This document shows positions 1 through 12,139 of a DNA stretch of 64,000 nucleotides, one piece after another. A model generated the notes under the pieces. It worked only from the letters and a program-made list of their open reading frames with translations. It was not told the origin of the DNA and did not search any database. How positions within the stretch are numbered: position 1 is the first letter of the stretch; each line of letters starts with the position of its first letter. Source of the DNA: Zingiber officinale (taxonomy: Eukaryota > Streptophyta > Magnoliopsida > Zingiberales > Zingiberaceae); assembly GCF_018446385.1 (NCBI RefSeq), contig NC_056000.1:53724722-53788721 (forward strand), read 5' to 3'. A program made the translations under genes and the position numbers.

Positions 1-441
1 CATTGGGGACTCCGCTGTTTGTCTCATCGTTACCGAGTTTAAGGGGTGAACAAGCACGGGAGCCAGTTCGGGACATTAAACTAGTAAGGTGCCAGGGCAG
101 GAACATTAGTCAGAACATTAAAACCAAAATAGATAGCAAGCCGGGGAAGTGAATAGATCCTATATCACGGAAATAACAGTATCACAGGTCAGGGAGTGAG
201 CTGATCGAAGGTCGGGAAATAGATAAAGCCCAGGATGAAAAACAAGTAACTCGGAGATCAGGGAATACACAACCGAGAATTCTCAAAATCGAGGGGCTCG
301 ATAGAGAATTTCCTGAGTTTATGCCAGTTTAGACAAACATAGATCGAGGAATTTCAAATTTCAAACATAAGTTTATGTCAGTTTTAACACCTTCAAGCAC
401 ACGAGAGGGTTTGTTAAATTTCAAATTTATACAGGATTACA

Positions 442-3013
442 TCAAGGCTGAGGGCTTGGAGGAACCACATCACTCAGAAGAGGAGCTGGAAGAGCCAAAA
501 AGTCGCTATCTGCAGCGAAAGACGGGAAAGCTTCATCAGGAACTTCTTCCAGAAGGCGCTCCCTGCCCAGGAAGTTAGTTGGGGGAGCAGAGCGAAGAAG
601 TCCTTGCTCGAGCAGTTGGCGCAATGCACCCACGCCACCATAGCAGACCATCCGGTCGGCGAAGTCCCCTATCTTCTTCTGGAACAAAGGAGACTTAATA
701 TAAGAAAGCCTGTAAGCTTCGAGACGCTCGCCTTCGCCTGATCTATACTTCACCAGTTCCACCTGCACTTCCTCTGTAGAAGCCAGGGCCAGTGCCTTCT
801 CTTTTTTCAAGATGGAAGCCTCCATTTGTGCCTTGTGGAGATATGCTTGAAGGGACTTAATGGTGGTCTGGTCCTGATCTTGCTGAGCCTTGAAGATTTT
901 CTCCCGGTCAATGCTAGCGGCCAGGTCTGCTTGGACAACCTCCAAGTCTTTTTGTAGGGTTGTATCAGACTCCTGGAGTGCCTTCAAGTCTGCAGAAAAA
1001 GAAGCCAGCTTGGAATTCTTCTCCTCTAACTCATCCGCCAGTTGACGGCGATGTTGCCCCTCTAAATTTAGCCTAGAATTGCTGGTCTGCAGGGCCGCCT
1101 GTAGCTCTTTTATCTTGGCGGTGGACTCCTGGGCTAGGTCGCGAGCAGACTGAGCAGACTCCCCGACCGCATGCAGATAAGAGTCTAAAGGGTCAAATGG
1201 GTCATGGGGAGTCAACGACAACTCTGATTCTTGAATACAAGCCTTCAGCGACTCGATTTCTTGGAGCAGGTCAGCGGCAAAATGAGCCAAGCATAAGCCG
1301 TTGGAGCAGACCTACTCGACAAAAATAAGAAAATCAGCAAAAATATGCGAATTAAGTCTAGAAAAGGAAAATCCACCGATATGATGTGTTGGGAGGCCAG
1401 ATCCAGACTCTCCCATCGAGAGCCAGCACGAAACTGATCGTTGGTTGATCGCCAAAGGGTGGCTAAGTTGTCGAGCAGCTGAATTTTGCCATGGACTGGA
1501 ATGTCACCAGTCTCTGTTGAAGTCCCCGCCAGATCTGATTCGACCTTGGAGGGAAGGTGCCAGGAAGATGTGAAATCCTGCTCATTCCTTTGGGGCCGGG
1601 TCCTGGTGCGAGCAGATGACGTCGAAGGGGCGGCAGGTAGAGAGGGGGACGCAGTGCCCCCGGGCTGGTCTCCAGTAGAAGGACCAGCCTGATCTGGAGC
1701 CAAAACCCGGATGGGAGTAGGGGCCAGGACTTCCGCTACCCGAGGGGACTCCGGAGCAAGAACTTTGGGTGTTGACCCTTGGACTTTGGGACACTTAGAA
1801 GAAGCCCGTTCGGGCGGGTGAAGCGGAGAGGCCTGGGCCGAAGGCGTGACTTTCTTGCGCTTGCGCTGGAGTCGCAAACGTTTGTCCAGAGGCGGGGAGG
1901 GAGCCCTCTCTTCTTCGATGGGCTCCAGAGCTGCAGGAATAGCGTCAGAAGGGCCCGCTGGTAGAAGCCGCGAGTTGGAGGATGCTGAGGGTTCCTCCGC
2001 AGTTTCGTGAGAAGTAGCCGAAGAGGCAGCCAGACCTTTCTCAACTTCATCACCCACAACCTGCAAAAGATGGTTGGGCCTTCGGGTTGATCCCTTCGAG
2101 TAGGCCCAGAACATAACATCCTCTGCAAAGCAAGCAGGAAATACTTCAGTTAGTGAAGACCGGCGGAAGGAAGAACAACATCTTACCAAAAGGAGCTCCT
2201 ATAGCTACTGGGACCGGGCTGAGTCCGAAGAAGCGCAAAAAACCTTCTCGCAATATCACAGAAAGGAGAAGTTGTACTCCCTGTAGTTTCTCGGAGGCGG
2301 TATGACAAGCAGAATGATGGGTATGGTCGCTCAACTCGAAGGGGGAAGGAAGAGCAAAGCGCCACTGGGTCGGCCAGGTTACCAACTCGGGCAGCCGGAT
2401 AAAGAAAAAAATGAGATTTCCATCCTTTGTTGGAGGAAGACATATCAGAGAAAAATTTACATCCAACCCTGGACTGCACCATGAAGACACCAGGCTCGGA
2501 TCGTTTCAATGAATAAAAATGACGGAAGAGTTCGACGGTCAAGGGAATCTGGTAGACCCTACAGAGGATGACTATACCGCAGATGGCACGGAAAGCATTC
2601 GGTGCGAACTGTGAAAGGGGGATCTTAAAGTACTGATTGAAAGAGGAGAAGATGGGATGAAGAGGAAAGCGGAGATCTCCCAAGAGTTTGTCTTTAAAGA
2701 AGGTTATAAAACCCTCGGGAGGGGAAGAAGGGTGCTCAGTCGATCTGGGAGCACGTAGTTGGTGATCTGTCGGAAGGTGCAGGCTTTCTTGAATCATGGC
2801 TAGTTCGCTATCATCTATATCAGAAATGTAATACGAATACCAGGGTGCTATGTTACCTTCTGCCATTGGAGAATAAAGTAAGGAGGAAGACGAAGACGAA
2901 GCGACTAAGCGGCGAAGCGCTTGTAAGTAGCAATCAAGGAAGAACTTAAGAGACGGAGCAAGAAGCGACAAAGCCGAAGAGAAATAGCAAGGTGAGAAGG
3001 TAACGGCGAACAA
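442..3013 (-). pseudogene. Antisense ORF region of the Tat-like element (plant gypsy-type transposon domain plus coiled coil)
   Basis: Three long open stretches run opposite to the element. The first (about 2866 down to 2183, starting MAEGNIAPW) resembles the Pfam 'putative gypsy type transposon' domain (PF04195), with a PLSQFAPNAFRAICGIVILC core. The middle one is Pro/Ser/Arg-rich linker. The last (1290-442) is a long coiled coil with repeated LE, LQ and heptad-like spacing. The short gaps between stretches have intron-like borders; I do not assemble them. Domain order (globular domain, basic linker, coiled coil) fits the antisense gene of Tat elements, whose function is unknown. I treat it as a fossil. 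Confidence 0.55.
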
Positions 3014-3587
3014 CCTTTAGGGTTTATAAAGGGAGGCACCTCGGAAGCATCGAAAGGAGAGGGGAAGGTGTAGTAACTGGAGTCATCGGATTTAGAGTTG
3101 CGTGCTAAAAGGTGTTGATCAGCTACAGTGGCGGTATAGGGTTGGGGGACACATGCCACTTCTCTAGGAAAGACATTAAAAAGGTCTTAATGATGGATGT
3201 GATAAGGAAATCATGAAAAGAGATTTTTGTACGGCATCATTCCGGCGCGAGAAGACCATACATCAGCAAGAAAAAAAGTCATGCGGTTACCTTGGGACAA
3301 GCAAGACCATGCGCCATGATTATAAAACCACCTCGGGAAAGAGGAAGGAAAATGAAGGGATGCAAGGATTTAAATTTGGCGCTTATTGAGATGAAAAGGA
3401 AACAAATGCCATTCTAATTAAAATTTGCTTGAGATGTGTGCAGGAAATATCGCAAGTAGCGCATAGCCGGCCAGACATCTATAGTATATCACCTGGATAG
3501 GAATTTCGGGGACGACCTACAGGCCAGGCTGTTGTCATTAATCCGATTCCTGAGCTGTCCCTTAAGAAGTTTCTTAACGGCTACCAA

Positions 3588-4962
3588 GTCGGTGTCCCAG
3601 ACTCTCGCCCCAGTGCAAGTTATAAGTGAGCTATGCTCTCATGCCCAACGACCGTCCAGATCGGTGTCCCAGACTCTCGCCCTAGTGCGAGTTATAAGTA
3701 AGCTATGCTCTCACGCCCAACGACCGCCCAAGTCGGTATCCCAGACTCTCGCCCTAGTGCAAGTTATAAGTGAGTTATGCTCTCACGCCCAACGACCGTC
3801 CAGGTCGGTGTCCCAGACTCTCGCCCTTGTGTGAGTTATAAGTGAGCTATGCTCTCACGCCCAACGACCGTTCAGGTCGGTGTCCCAGACTCTCGCCCCA
3901 GTGCGAGTTGTAAGTGAGCTATGCTCTCATGCCCAACGACCATCCAGGTCGGTGTCCCAGACTCTCGCCCTAATGCGAGTTATAAGTGAGTTATGCTCTC
4001 ACGCCCAACGACCATCCAGGTCGGTGCCCCAGACTTTCACCCCAGTGCGAGTTATAAGTGAGCTATGCTCTCACGCCCAACGACCGTCCAGGTCGGTGTC
4101 CCAGACTCTCGCCCCAGTGCGAGTTATAAGTGAGCTATGCTCTCACGCCCAACGACCGTCTAGGTCGGTGTCCCAGACTCTCGCCCCTGTGCGAGTTATA
4201 AGTGAGCTATGCTCTCACGCCCAACGACCGTCTAGGTCGGTGTCCCAAACTCTCGCCCCTGTGTGAGTTATAAGTGAGCTATGCTCTCACGCCCAACGAC
4301 CGTCCAGGTCGGTGTCTCAGACTCTCGCCCCAGTGTGAGTTATAAGTGAGCTATGCTCTCACGCCCAAGGACCGTCCAGGTCGGCGTCCCAGACTCTCGC
4401 CCCAGTACGAGTTATAAGTGAGCTATGCTCTCACGCCCAACGACCGTCCAAGTCGGTGTCCCAAACACTCGCCCCAGTGTAAGTTATAAGTGAGCTATGC
4501 TCTCACGCCCAACGACCGTCTAGGTCGATGTCCCAGACTCTCGTCCTAGTGCGAGTTATAAGTGAGCTATGCTCTCACGCCCAATGACCGTTCAGGTCGG
4601 TGTCCCAGACTCTCGCCCAGTGCGAGTTATAAGTAAGCTATGCTCTCACGCCCAACGACCATCCAGGTCAGTGTCCCAGACTCTCGCCCCTGTGTGAGTT
4701 ATAAGTGAGCTATACTCTCACGCCCAACGACCGTCCAAGTTGGTGTCCCAGACACTCGTCCGAGTACGAGTTATAAGTGAGCTATGCTCTCACGCCCAAC
4801 GACCGTCCAGGTCGGTATCCCAGACTCTCGCCCTAGTGCGAGTTATAAGTGAGCTATGCTCTCACGCGCAACGACCGTCCAGGTCGGTGTCCCAGACTCT
4901 CGCTCTAGTGCGAGTTATAAGTGAGCTATACTCTCACATTCAACGACTCTCCCGGTCGGTAC
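3588..4962. repeat. 72-bp tandem array, about 19 units, in the element's 3' untranslated region
   Basis: Each unit opens with GTCGGTGTCCCAGACTCTCG and ends with CGACCGTCCAG; successive starts at 3588, 3660 and so on keep a 72-bp period, with few length changes. A unit holds three short inverted repeats: CTCGC/GCGAG, GTGAG/CTCAC and CGACC/GGTCG, the last spanning the unit boundary. Because 72 is divisible by 3, long open frames run through it; these are repeat artefacts. The last unit decays after about 4955. Arrays like this in the 3' UTR of Tat elements are a known source of satellites. Confidence 0.9.
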
Positions 4963-5291
4963 CCTCTACATTCGCCTGGGTAAAAATACAACAAAACATG
5001 TTTTCATTCTCAACTGGTCGGTAAACCATATTTCCATTATTTCTGCTGCCAAATATGAAAACTAGCAGACATATTCTCAAGCGTCCTGGCTTCTCAAGCC
5101 TTTTGATTTTCTGGTGAGAGGTAAGAAGAAGGTTGGGTAAGCAAACTATCCTCATTATTTTTGCTAGAAATGTTAGAGAAATACAGGTGTTTATAGAAAC
5201 GCAATGGTACAAGAGCAAAGAGACATAGATCTTCACCATAATAAATGGAATCCAAGAGACATGTTTTATTTCATTAAAAGATGAGCCTTTT

Positions 5292-5768
5292 TTAGGGGTT
5301 TACATTGCTACCAGATCCAGAATCCTGACCCCCGCTTTTTAAATGAGTCCTTGCTTGGGTCAGTTCCTCCTCAACAAGTTTGAGGGAGTTTTGTAGTTGG
5401 CCAATGGTCTCGTCCTTTAGCCTGCTCTCCTCTTTTAGGAAGGCCACCTCGTCCTCGTGTTTCATCTTTAGATAAATGATATGATGGATCTGAGCCTGGA
5501 AGTCTGCATGAGCCTTCATCTTGAGAACTACCTCGGCCCGAGTTCTGTACTTGGCCGCCTGCCAGAGCTCTTCCATCTCCTTATGGAAAGAAGTTTGAAG
5601 ATCCTTGTTTAGTGTCATCTTACGCAAGGCTTTTTCTTTAAGAGCAAGCTGGTGATGTAAAGAAGACAGCTCGTGATGCTCCATGAGCCAGGGGGGAATG
5701 CGTGACAGTGGAAGTATGCGCGACCCCCTTATAAGGGAGGAGAAGGTGAAGGGATTACCTCGGAACAT
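5292..5768 (-). pseudogene. Second antisense coiled-coil ORF of the Tat-like element
   Basis: A 158-residue open frame, antisense to the element, lies between the 72-bp array and the purine tract. It is Glu/Lys/Leu-rich with heptad-like spacing (for example EELTQARTHLKSG near the C-terminus) and ends in a Gly/Ser tail. The composition resembles the coiled coil at 442-1290, so it could be the 3' exon or a duplicate of the same antisense gene. No catalytic motif is visible. Its position next to the 3' LTR fits a Tat antisense ORF. Confidence 0.4.
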
Positions 5769-6003
5769 GGAATGACGCTTGGGAAGTCGTGTGACATTTA
5801 TAAGAAAGTGGTATGATTGGAAATTGAAGAATCAGCATGCATACAGTAAAGTCTAGCCTATCTTTTAGAAAAGGTGATAAATTCTGAGTGAGACATGGGG
5901 AAAAAGGGTCAGCTAGTAGACAGAGGCAGGAGCCTGGGAGCTAGATCGGGTGAAATGGGACTGGGGTCTAGTCAGTCGAACTAGGGCCTCCTTCGACTAG
6001 ACT

Positions 6004-6015
6004 TGAGGGGGAGGC
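6004..6015 (+). other. Polypurine tract of the Tat-like element
   Basis: The purine run TTGAGGGGGAGGC sits directly before the TGTGATACGG start of the LTR at 6017, the expected place for plus-strand priming. It also fixes the element as plus-strand. Confidence 0.6.
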
Positions 6016-6300
6016 TTGTGATACGGTACATAATCGTGGGGTCGGATATATGATGTGGTCAAAGGTCAAGCCCGTGGGATGGTCAAAAGTCAAGCTCACA
6101 TGGCGGTCAGAAGTCAAGCTTGCACGTGGCGGTCAGAAGTCAGGTCTACGTGGGGATCAAAAGTCTAGCCTACGTGGAGGTCAAGAATCTGGTCTACGTG
6201 TAGTTCAAAGGGCTTAGTTACAAGATGGGTTGGGTCAGGCACGAATGGGATCCTGGGGCTAGATCCACGTGTCAAGAACCCAAAGGCCAGGATCGTAGAT

Positions 6301-6890
6301 CGGGATGAGCCAACCAAGGATACAGGTCGGGACTTACAATCATGCGACACAAGACACATGGACAGAAGCGTACAGGTCGGGATGTGCCAGCCAAGGATAC
6401 ATGTCGGGACTTACAATCATGCGGCACAAGACACATGGACAGAAGCGTATAGGTCGGGATGTGCCAGCCAAGGATACATGTCAGGACTTACAATCATGCG
6501 GCACAAGACACATGGATAGAAGCGTACAGGTCGAGATGTGCCAGCCAAGGATACAGGTCGGGACTTACAATCATGCGACACAAGACACATGGATAGAAGC
6601 ATACAGGTCAGGATGTGCCAGCCAGGGATACAGGTCGGGACTTATAATCATGTGACACAAGACACATGGATAGAAGCGTACAGGTCGGGATGTGCCAGGC
6701 AAAGATACAGGTCGGGACTTACAATCATGCGGCACAAGACATATGGACAGAAGCGTACAGGTCGAGATGTGCCAGCCAAGGATACAGATCAGGACTTACA
6801 ATCATGCGGCACAAGACACATGGACAGAAGCGTACAGGTCGAGACATGCCAGCCATGGATACAGGTCAGGACTTATGGCCTTACGGTATA
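6301..6890. repeat. 77-bp tandem array inside the Tat-like LTR, about 8 units
   Basis: Units begin at 6301, 6378, 6455, 6532, 6609, 6686, 6763 and 6840, a strict 77-bp period. Each unit contains two ACAGGTCGGGA-like sub-repeats, a CCAGCCAAGGATACAGGTC stretch and an ACACAAGACACATGGAC block. The array is cut by the nested insertion at 6892. Related degenerate ACAGGTCGGGAC words continue right of the insertion (14400-14700), so the array or its decayed flank was the target. Confidence 0.9.
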
Positions 6891-7269
6891 GTGTAGGACC
6901 GTTAGATTCGATAGAGGGGGTGGTGAATATCGATTCGAAAAAATAAGAGTTTAAGCGCAGCGGAAAAAGATAAAGTAGACACAAATATTTTTACTTCGTT
7001 CGGAGCCTGTGACGACTCCTACTCGAAGGCCCGTGGTCCTTGACCACTTTCGTTGGGCAATCACTAGCAAGTCGAAATATGATTACAGAAAAAGTACAGG
7101 AGATGCTAGTAATAATAAAGCAATACCGACAAAAAGAAAATTAAGCAAAAACCGGAAGAGCACTTTTGTCGGAGCGTTGTTGGCGTCGCACTTGAACGTC
7201 GAGCAGCAAGATCAGCAGAAGAGTTCTCAGTCAAAGTTGATTCTGAAGCTCCTGTCTGGGGCTTCTTTT

Positions 7270-7445
7270 ATATGTTGTTCCAGGCGCCTGGATCCCTTCC
7301 GGGCGCCTGGAATGTGACGTAGCTGCACAAACCATGATGCTCCACGTGGCGACGACTCGGCTGGATAGAATTCGCCTTCCGGGCGCCCAGATCCCTTCCG
7401 GGCGCCCGGACCTCCGGGCGCCCGGATCCCCTCCGGGCGCCCGGA
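7270..7445. repeat. Cluster of GGGCGCCC palindromes in the LTR
   Basis: Repeated self-complementary words (CCAGGCGCCTGG once, CCGGGCGCCCGG several times) are separated by short GATCCCTTCC or GATCCCCTCC linkers. They sit downstream of the likely minus-strand TATA box, so they would lie in the transcribed leader. The matching block in the right LTR (13670-13790) is much altered. The same GGGCGCCCG core recurs in REV7 intron 3 (near 30314, 30950 and 31093). Confidence 0.75.
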
Positions 7446-7768
7446 CCACCTTGTTCCAGAAAACTCCCTTTTCCTGCAAAACAAAGTTAGTCCGAGGCAA
7501 TATATAACCTTCAACATAGATTGTTAGCACATTTTATAATAGTATGAATTAGCACAAATAGTATGACTTAGATTCCGTCTTTCCGAGACCGGAATCTAGT
7601 CACGATCTCGACTTAGATATCCGAAATGGATCTAAGCCGGATCGACGCCTAATGTTCCCTTCCCGGGAACGCGTCCTCGCAGTCACTCCCCTCCAGTGAC
7701 TTACCTTACTTACCTGCCAGTCGTCCGGTCAGCCTTTCGACCCCCCGTCGACCCGCTTGGACTTCTCG

Positions 7769-7932
7769 CCAGCTATCCGGTCAGCCCGTCGACCTAGCTG
7801 GACTTCTCGCCAAGCGTTCGGTCAGCCCGTCGACCCGCTTGGACTTCTCGCCAGCTATCCGGTCAGCCAGTCGACCTAGCTGGACTTCGTGCCAGACATC
7901 CGGTCAGCCCGTCGACCTGTCTGGACTTTTCC
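7769..7932. repeat. 41-bp tandem hairpin array (left LTR)
   Basis: Four units start at 7769, 7810, 7851 and 7892. Each has a 7-nt left arm, a nearly constant core with its own GGTC/GACC arms, a 7-nt right arm and a short ACTTC spacer. Arms are CCAGCTA/TAGCTGG, CCAAGCG/CGCTTGG, CCAGCTA/TAGCTGG and CCAGACA/TGTCTGG, each perfectly complementary. A degenerate unit precedes the array at about 7718. Confidence 0.9.
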
Positions 7933-8032
7933 TGCACACTTGATCAAAGTGTCAGACAACAACATAACTAACTTAACCTATTTGTCATTCATTAAAACCT
8001 GGGTTAGACCGTTAGTGCTACCCGCACCAACA

Positions 8033-11000
8033 ATCTCCCCCTTTTTGATGGAATGACAACCTGGTTAAGTTAGTGAAAACATATGCAAGAACCATGCATT
8101 TATGTGGTTTTTAAGTTAGTTTGAGTTTTCAGTTTGGTTCAGCTAACTTAACCTAACTTAACCACCTAACCCTCCCCCTTTGGCATTCATCAAAAATAAC
8201 ATGGATTAAGTAATTATAAACTTCAGACAAAAAAATGTCAAGTTAATCTGGGAGAGTTTAAGCTTTTGAAAATTTGTTTAAAGCATTAGCTTTTAGCTTT
8301 TAGAAAGCTAGCTAAGTTTAGATAGTTTCATTTTCAAACATAAGTTTTCAAAAACCAAAATTCCAAAACTAAGTTTGAAAAATTTATTTTTCCAAAAACT
8401 GATTTATTTTTCAACACTAAGTTTGTAAACGATTTAATTTAAAACTTAAGTTTTGACAATGATTTAAGTTTGAAAAAATCTAACTTTCATAATTTTCAAC
8501 ACTGAGTTTTTGCAAATCAAATTTCAGTTTGCAAATATTGATTTTGAACTTTACTTTTAGTTTTCAAAGGAGTTTAGTAGAACTAATTTTGATAAAGTAA
8601 AATAATTAAATCTAATTTTCAAAAATCAAAATTTTAAAGTTCAAAAGTATATAGTTTCAAAACTATGGTTTAAAATACTTGAAAAGTTGAGTTTTCAAAA
8701 ACTAAGTAAAAGGATAAAAAATTTGTGATTTAAAAGAAACAATTTTGAGTTGATTTAAAAAAAATTTCACAATTTTAAGCAAGTTGATTTTGAAAATTGA
8801 TTTTTAAACTTTGATTTTCAAAATTAAGGAAAATGATTTTGAGAAGCTTAGTTTGTAAACTTAAGTTTTGAAAAATCTAATTTCCACAATTTTCAAAACT
8901 AAGTTAAATCTAATTTTCAAAATCAATTTTCAATAAAAAGTAAAACTCAATTCTTAAAAACAACTTAGTTTTATAAGAGTTAGTTTTCAAAAGTAGGTTT
9001 AAGAAATTTTTAAGAAAATATTTTTCAAACAAAATTTAAAATATTTTATATAAAGGAAATTAATTCCTCCCCCTAACATAAAATTTGAAAATATTTGCTA
9101 AAAATATTCAAAGTAGATATATATTTATTTTTTAAATTGAGGTAGAATTTTCTAGAGAGATTTTAAAGAGAAGATTAAAAAATAACACTTCAGGAGATAA
9201 TTAAAAAATAAACCTCCCCCTTAATTTGATACTCCTTTAATTTATTAATCCTCCTTATTTATTACTTCCCCTTAATATAAAATTTTACAACCGTAACATA
9301 TTTTTGTACCTAAGTGTTTTAGACGATTGTATAATTATCTTTATAAAATTGTTCATTTAAATTTGACTAACCGTAATTAATGTTAGATTAAGTTGAAATA
9401 AATTAACCTTTAGTGTAATGTTAAGTAAGATAAGTTGTTATTAATTCAATAATTGATCAATATTAATAATTTATTGATTAAATTTTGCTATAATCTAAAT
9501 TTTGTATTAATTGATGAAGGTGTTAGTTATAATTTAACTTTTCATTTACTTCCTTTTAAGTTGGATTGACTTAGTTTAAAGTTGGTGGTAATTTGAAGTT
9601 AAACTCGTTATTAAACAAGGTTAAGTAAGGTTCAATTTAAGTCAGACTTTAATTATGTTTTAATAAAAATAATTAATATTTTAAAGGTTGATTAAGAAAA
9701 ATGACTTAGAGTAATTTTAATATTTTTACTAAGGTTAAACCTAGGTTCTGATCAAATCAAGCTTAGTTCTCAAATAAAGTTAAACTTAAATAGTTAAGTT
9801 CTACTTATTAATTACATAATTAAGTTTAAAGTTGAAGTTAACGGAATTTAAGTTTTTAAGTTAGGTGTCTAAGTTTTAAATGAATTTAAAAGAATTATAA
9901 TAATTATTATTTTTAAGGGATTTCTAACAGGAATTTAATGACAATTAATATACGTTCAATTCAGTTTTGATTTTAGATTAAAATTAATATCAGTGATTAA
10001 TTTAGCTTTAAGTTTTAAGTTTAAGTTAAATTTTTAAGTTTTAATTTTCAGTTAGGTTAAATTAAGTAATAAAGTTTAAGATTAAAAATGAGTTTAAAGT
10101 CAAAATAATAATTTTTAAAGTGAAAATAGTCTATAGAAATAATTTATTATTATTACGATTTTTTTTTTAAGTTAAAAGAATTTTATTATAGTGAAAAAAT
10201 AAGAAGAATTTTTCAAAATGATACATAATTTTTAAAATAGTTTTTAAATGATTTTTAAAAGTTTTTAAAATAATTTTTGAAATAATTTTTAAGTTAAAAT
10301 AATTTAAAAATATAATTTTTTATATTAAAATAATTTTAAGTTAAAATAATTTTTAAGTTAAAATAAATTTCAAGTTAAAATAATTTTTATGTTAAAATAA
10401 TTTTTAAAATAACAATAATTTTTAAAAGGTTTTAAAAGAATTTTTAAAAGAATTTTTTAAAGTTTTTAAAATGATTTTTAAAATAATTTTTAAAATGTTT
10501 TGAAATAATTTTTAAAAGAATTTTTAAAGTTTTTTTTTTTAATGATATTTAAAAGAGTTTTTTAAAATAATTTTTAAAATGTTTTAAAATAATTTTTAAA
10601 AGAATTTTTTAATGTTTTTGAAATGATTTTTAAAATAGTTTTTAAAATAATTTTTAAAATGTTTAAAATATTTTTTTAAGGTTTTTAAAATGATTTTTAA
10701 AATAATTTTTAAAATGTTTTAAAATAATTTTTAACAGAATTTTTTTTTTTTAAAGTTTTTTTTTTAAATAAGTTTTAAAAGTTTTTAAAAGAGTTTTTAA
10801 AATCAGTTTTAAAAATTTTTAAAAGAATTTTTAAAATAATTTTCAAAATAAGTTTTAAAAGTTTTTAAAAGAATTTTTAAAATAATTTTTTTTTTAAAAT
10901 AAGTTTTAAATTTTTTAAAAGAATTTTTAAAATATTTTTTTTTTAAATAAGTTTTAAAAGTTTTTAAAAGAATTTTTTAAAATAATTTTTTAAAATCAGT

Positions 11001-11240
11001 TTTAAAAGTTTTTAAAAGAATTTTTAAAATAATTTTCAAAATAAGTTTTAAAAGTTTTTAAAAGAATTTTTAAAATAATTTTTAGATTAAGATAATTTAA
11101 GTTTAATTTTTAAAATAAATTTGTAAGTAAAAATTAAATTTAATTTTTAAAATAATTTTTTAAATTAAAGAAAATGTTATTTTAATTTAATTGATTTAAT
11201 TTTAATTTAATTTAATTTAATTAATTTAATTAATTTCTTT
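8033..11240. repeat. AT-only low-complexity interior of the Copia-type element
   Basis: The 3' interior begins with the reverse-strand purine tract (8033-8046), then becomes progressively simpler: TTTTCAAAA-type words at 8.2-9.0 kb, and from about 10.2 to 11.1 kb almost pure variations on TTTTTAAAATAATTTT. No coding signal is visible. The stretch 11240-11790 returns to normal complexity, with no gene recognised. Confidence 0.85.
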
Positions 11241-12139
11241 TAGGTCCTTAGTCATCTCACCTGATCTATATTTTCAATCAGGGAATCCTACAATTTTGTG
11301 AGATGAATTAGATTTAATTATAGAGTTTGATTTAACTTGTGTTAGATTCAGGTTTAGCTTTGGTATCAACAAATAGGCATTCTTCGGATAAACTTCTAAG
11401 CTTGGCGAGTCACTTGGACGTCATTAGAAGTAACCAACCTTTCGAGGTTTTCCGAATAGTCCTATCCATGGAGCTTAGTACTAAACCTTGGTCTAACTAG
11501 TTAGGTTCTGTTTAAGGGTAGCTTCGGTCAGTTCCACTTGGCCAAATGCACCAGATCGAAGTCATATCTTTCTAGACATGCGATGCCCAAGCTTCCTAAC
11601 GTACTATCATCCAAAACTTTACCCGTCCATGATTCAAGTTAAACCGGGTCCCTTTTAACTAATCCTAATTACCTTGTCGAGTTTATTTGGGTTACCCTGT
11701 CGGGTAAGTTATTTTGGAGGTGCCAGCTATTGAGCCTCCCTTATTGATTTTTCTTTTAAGATTTCTTGTATAATTAGAGTTGGTTTTAGTTAAGTTTTAA
11801 TGTTTAATTTGTAATTTAAATTTAAGTTTTTAATTTTGAATTAATTAAATTGGTCAAATTATCTTTCTTTAAAAGAGTATATTTAACATTTAAATTTTCT
11901 TTCAATTTTATTGGGTTAATTGAATTATCTTTCTTTAATAGCTTATTTTTAAAGTTTAGGTTTTTATTTATTTTTGAGTTAATTAAATTGTTTGAATTAT
12001 ATTTCTTTAAAGGTTTATCTTTTAACTTTTTATTAATTATTAATTTTAAATTTTCTAGATTATTTTTGTTTAATATGTTATCTTTAACATTTAATTTTAA
12101 GTTTGTTAACTTTCGTTTTGATTTTATCAAAGTGTTTGA

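Larger units (their letters stand above)
6892..8032 (-). repeat. Left LTR (3' LTR in element orientation)
   Basis: It starts TGTAGGACCG and ends CACCAACA on the plus strand. It contains, in plus order: a near-invariant 300 bp, a GC-palindrome block (7270-7445), a TATA-like TATATAACC near 7500 (reverse-strand promoter), and the 41-bp hairpin array (7769-7932). In the minus orientation the hairpins lie in U3 and the GC palindromes lie downstream of the promoter. Confidence 0.9.

Noticed and set aside
3588-4962. CRISPR-like look of regular repeats
   Set aside because: Units are contiguous with no unique spacers, and the window is plant DNA.
3532-5024. Open frames of up to 128 residues with SVSQTLAPVRVISELCSHAQ-like repeats
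   Set aside because: They arise because the tandem unit is 72 bp, divisible by 3; no start context or other coding evidence.
6305-6950. Several overlapping open frames in the 77-bp array
   Set aside because: All three frames are open because of repeat structure; period 77 shifts frame each unit, and nothing resembles a protein family.
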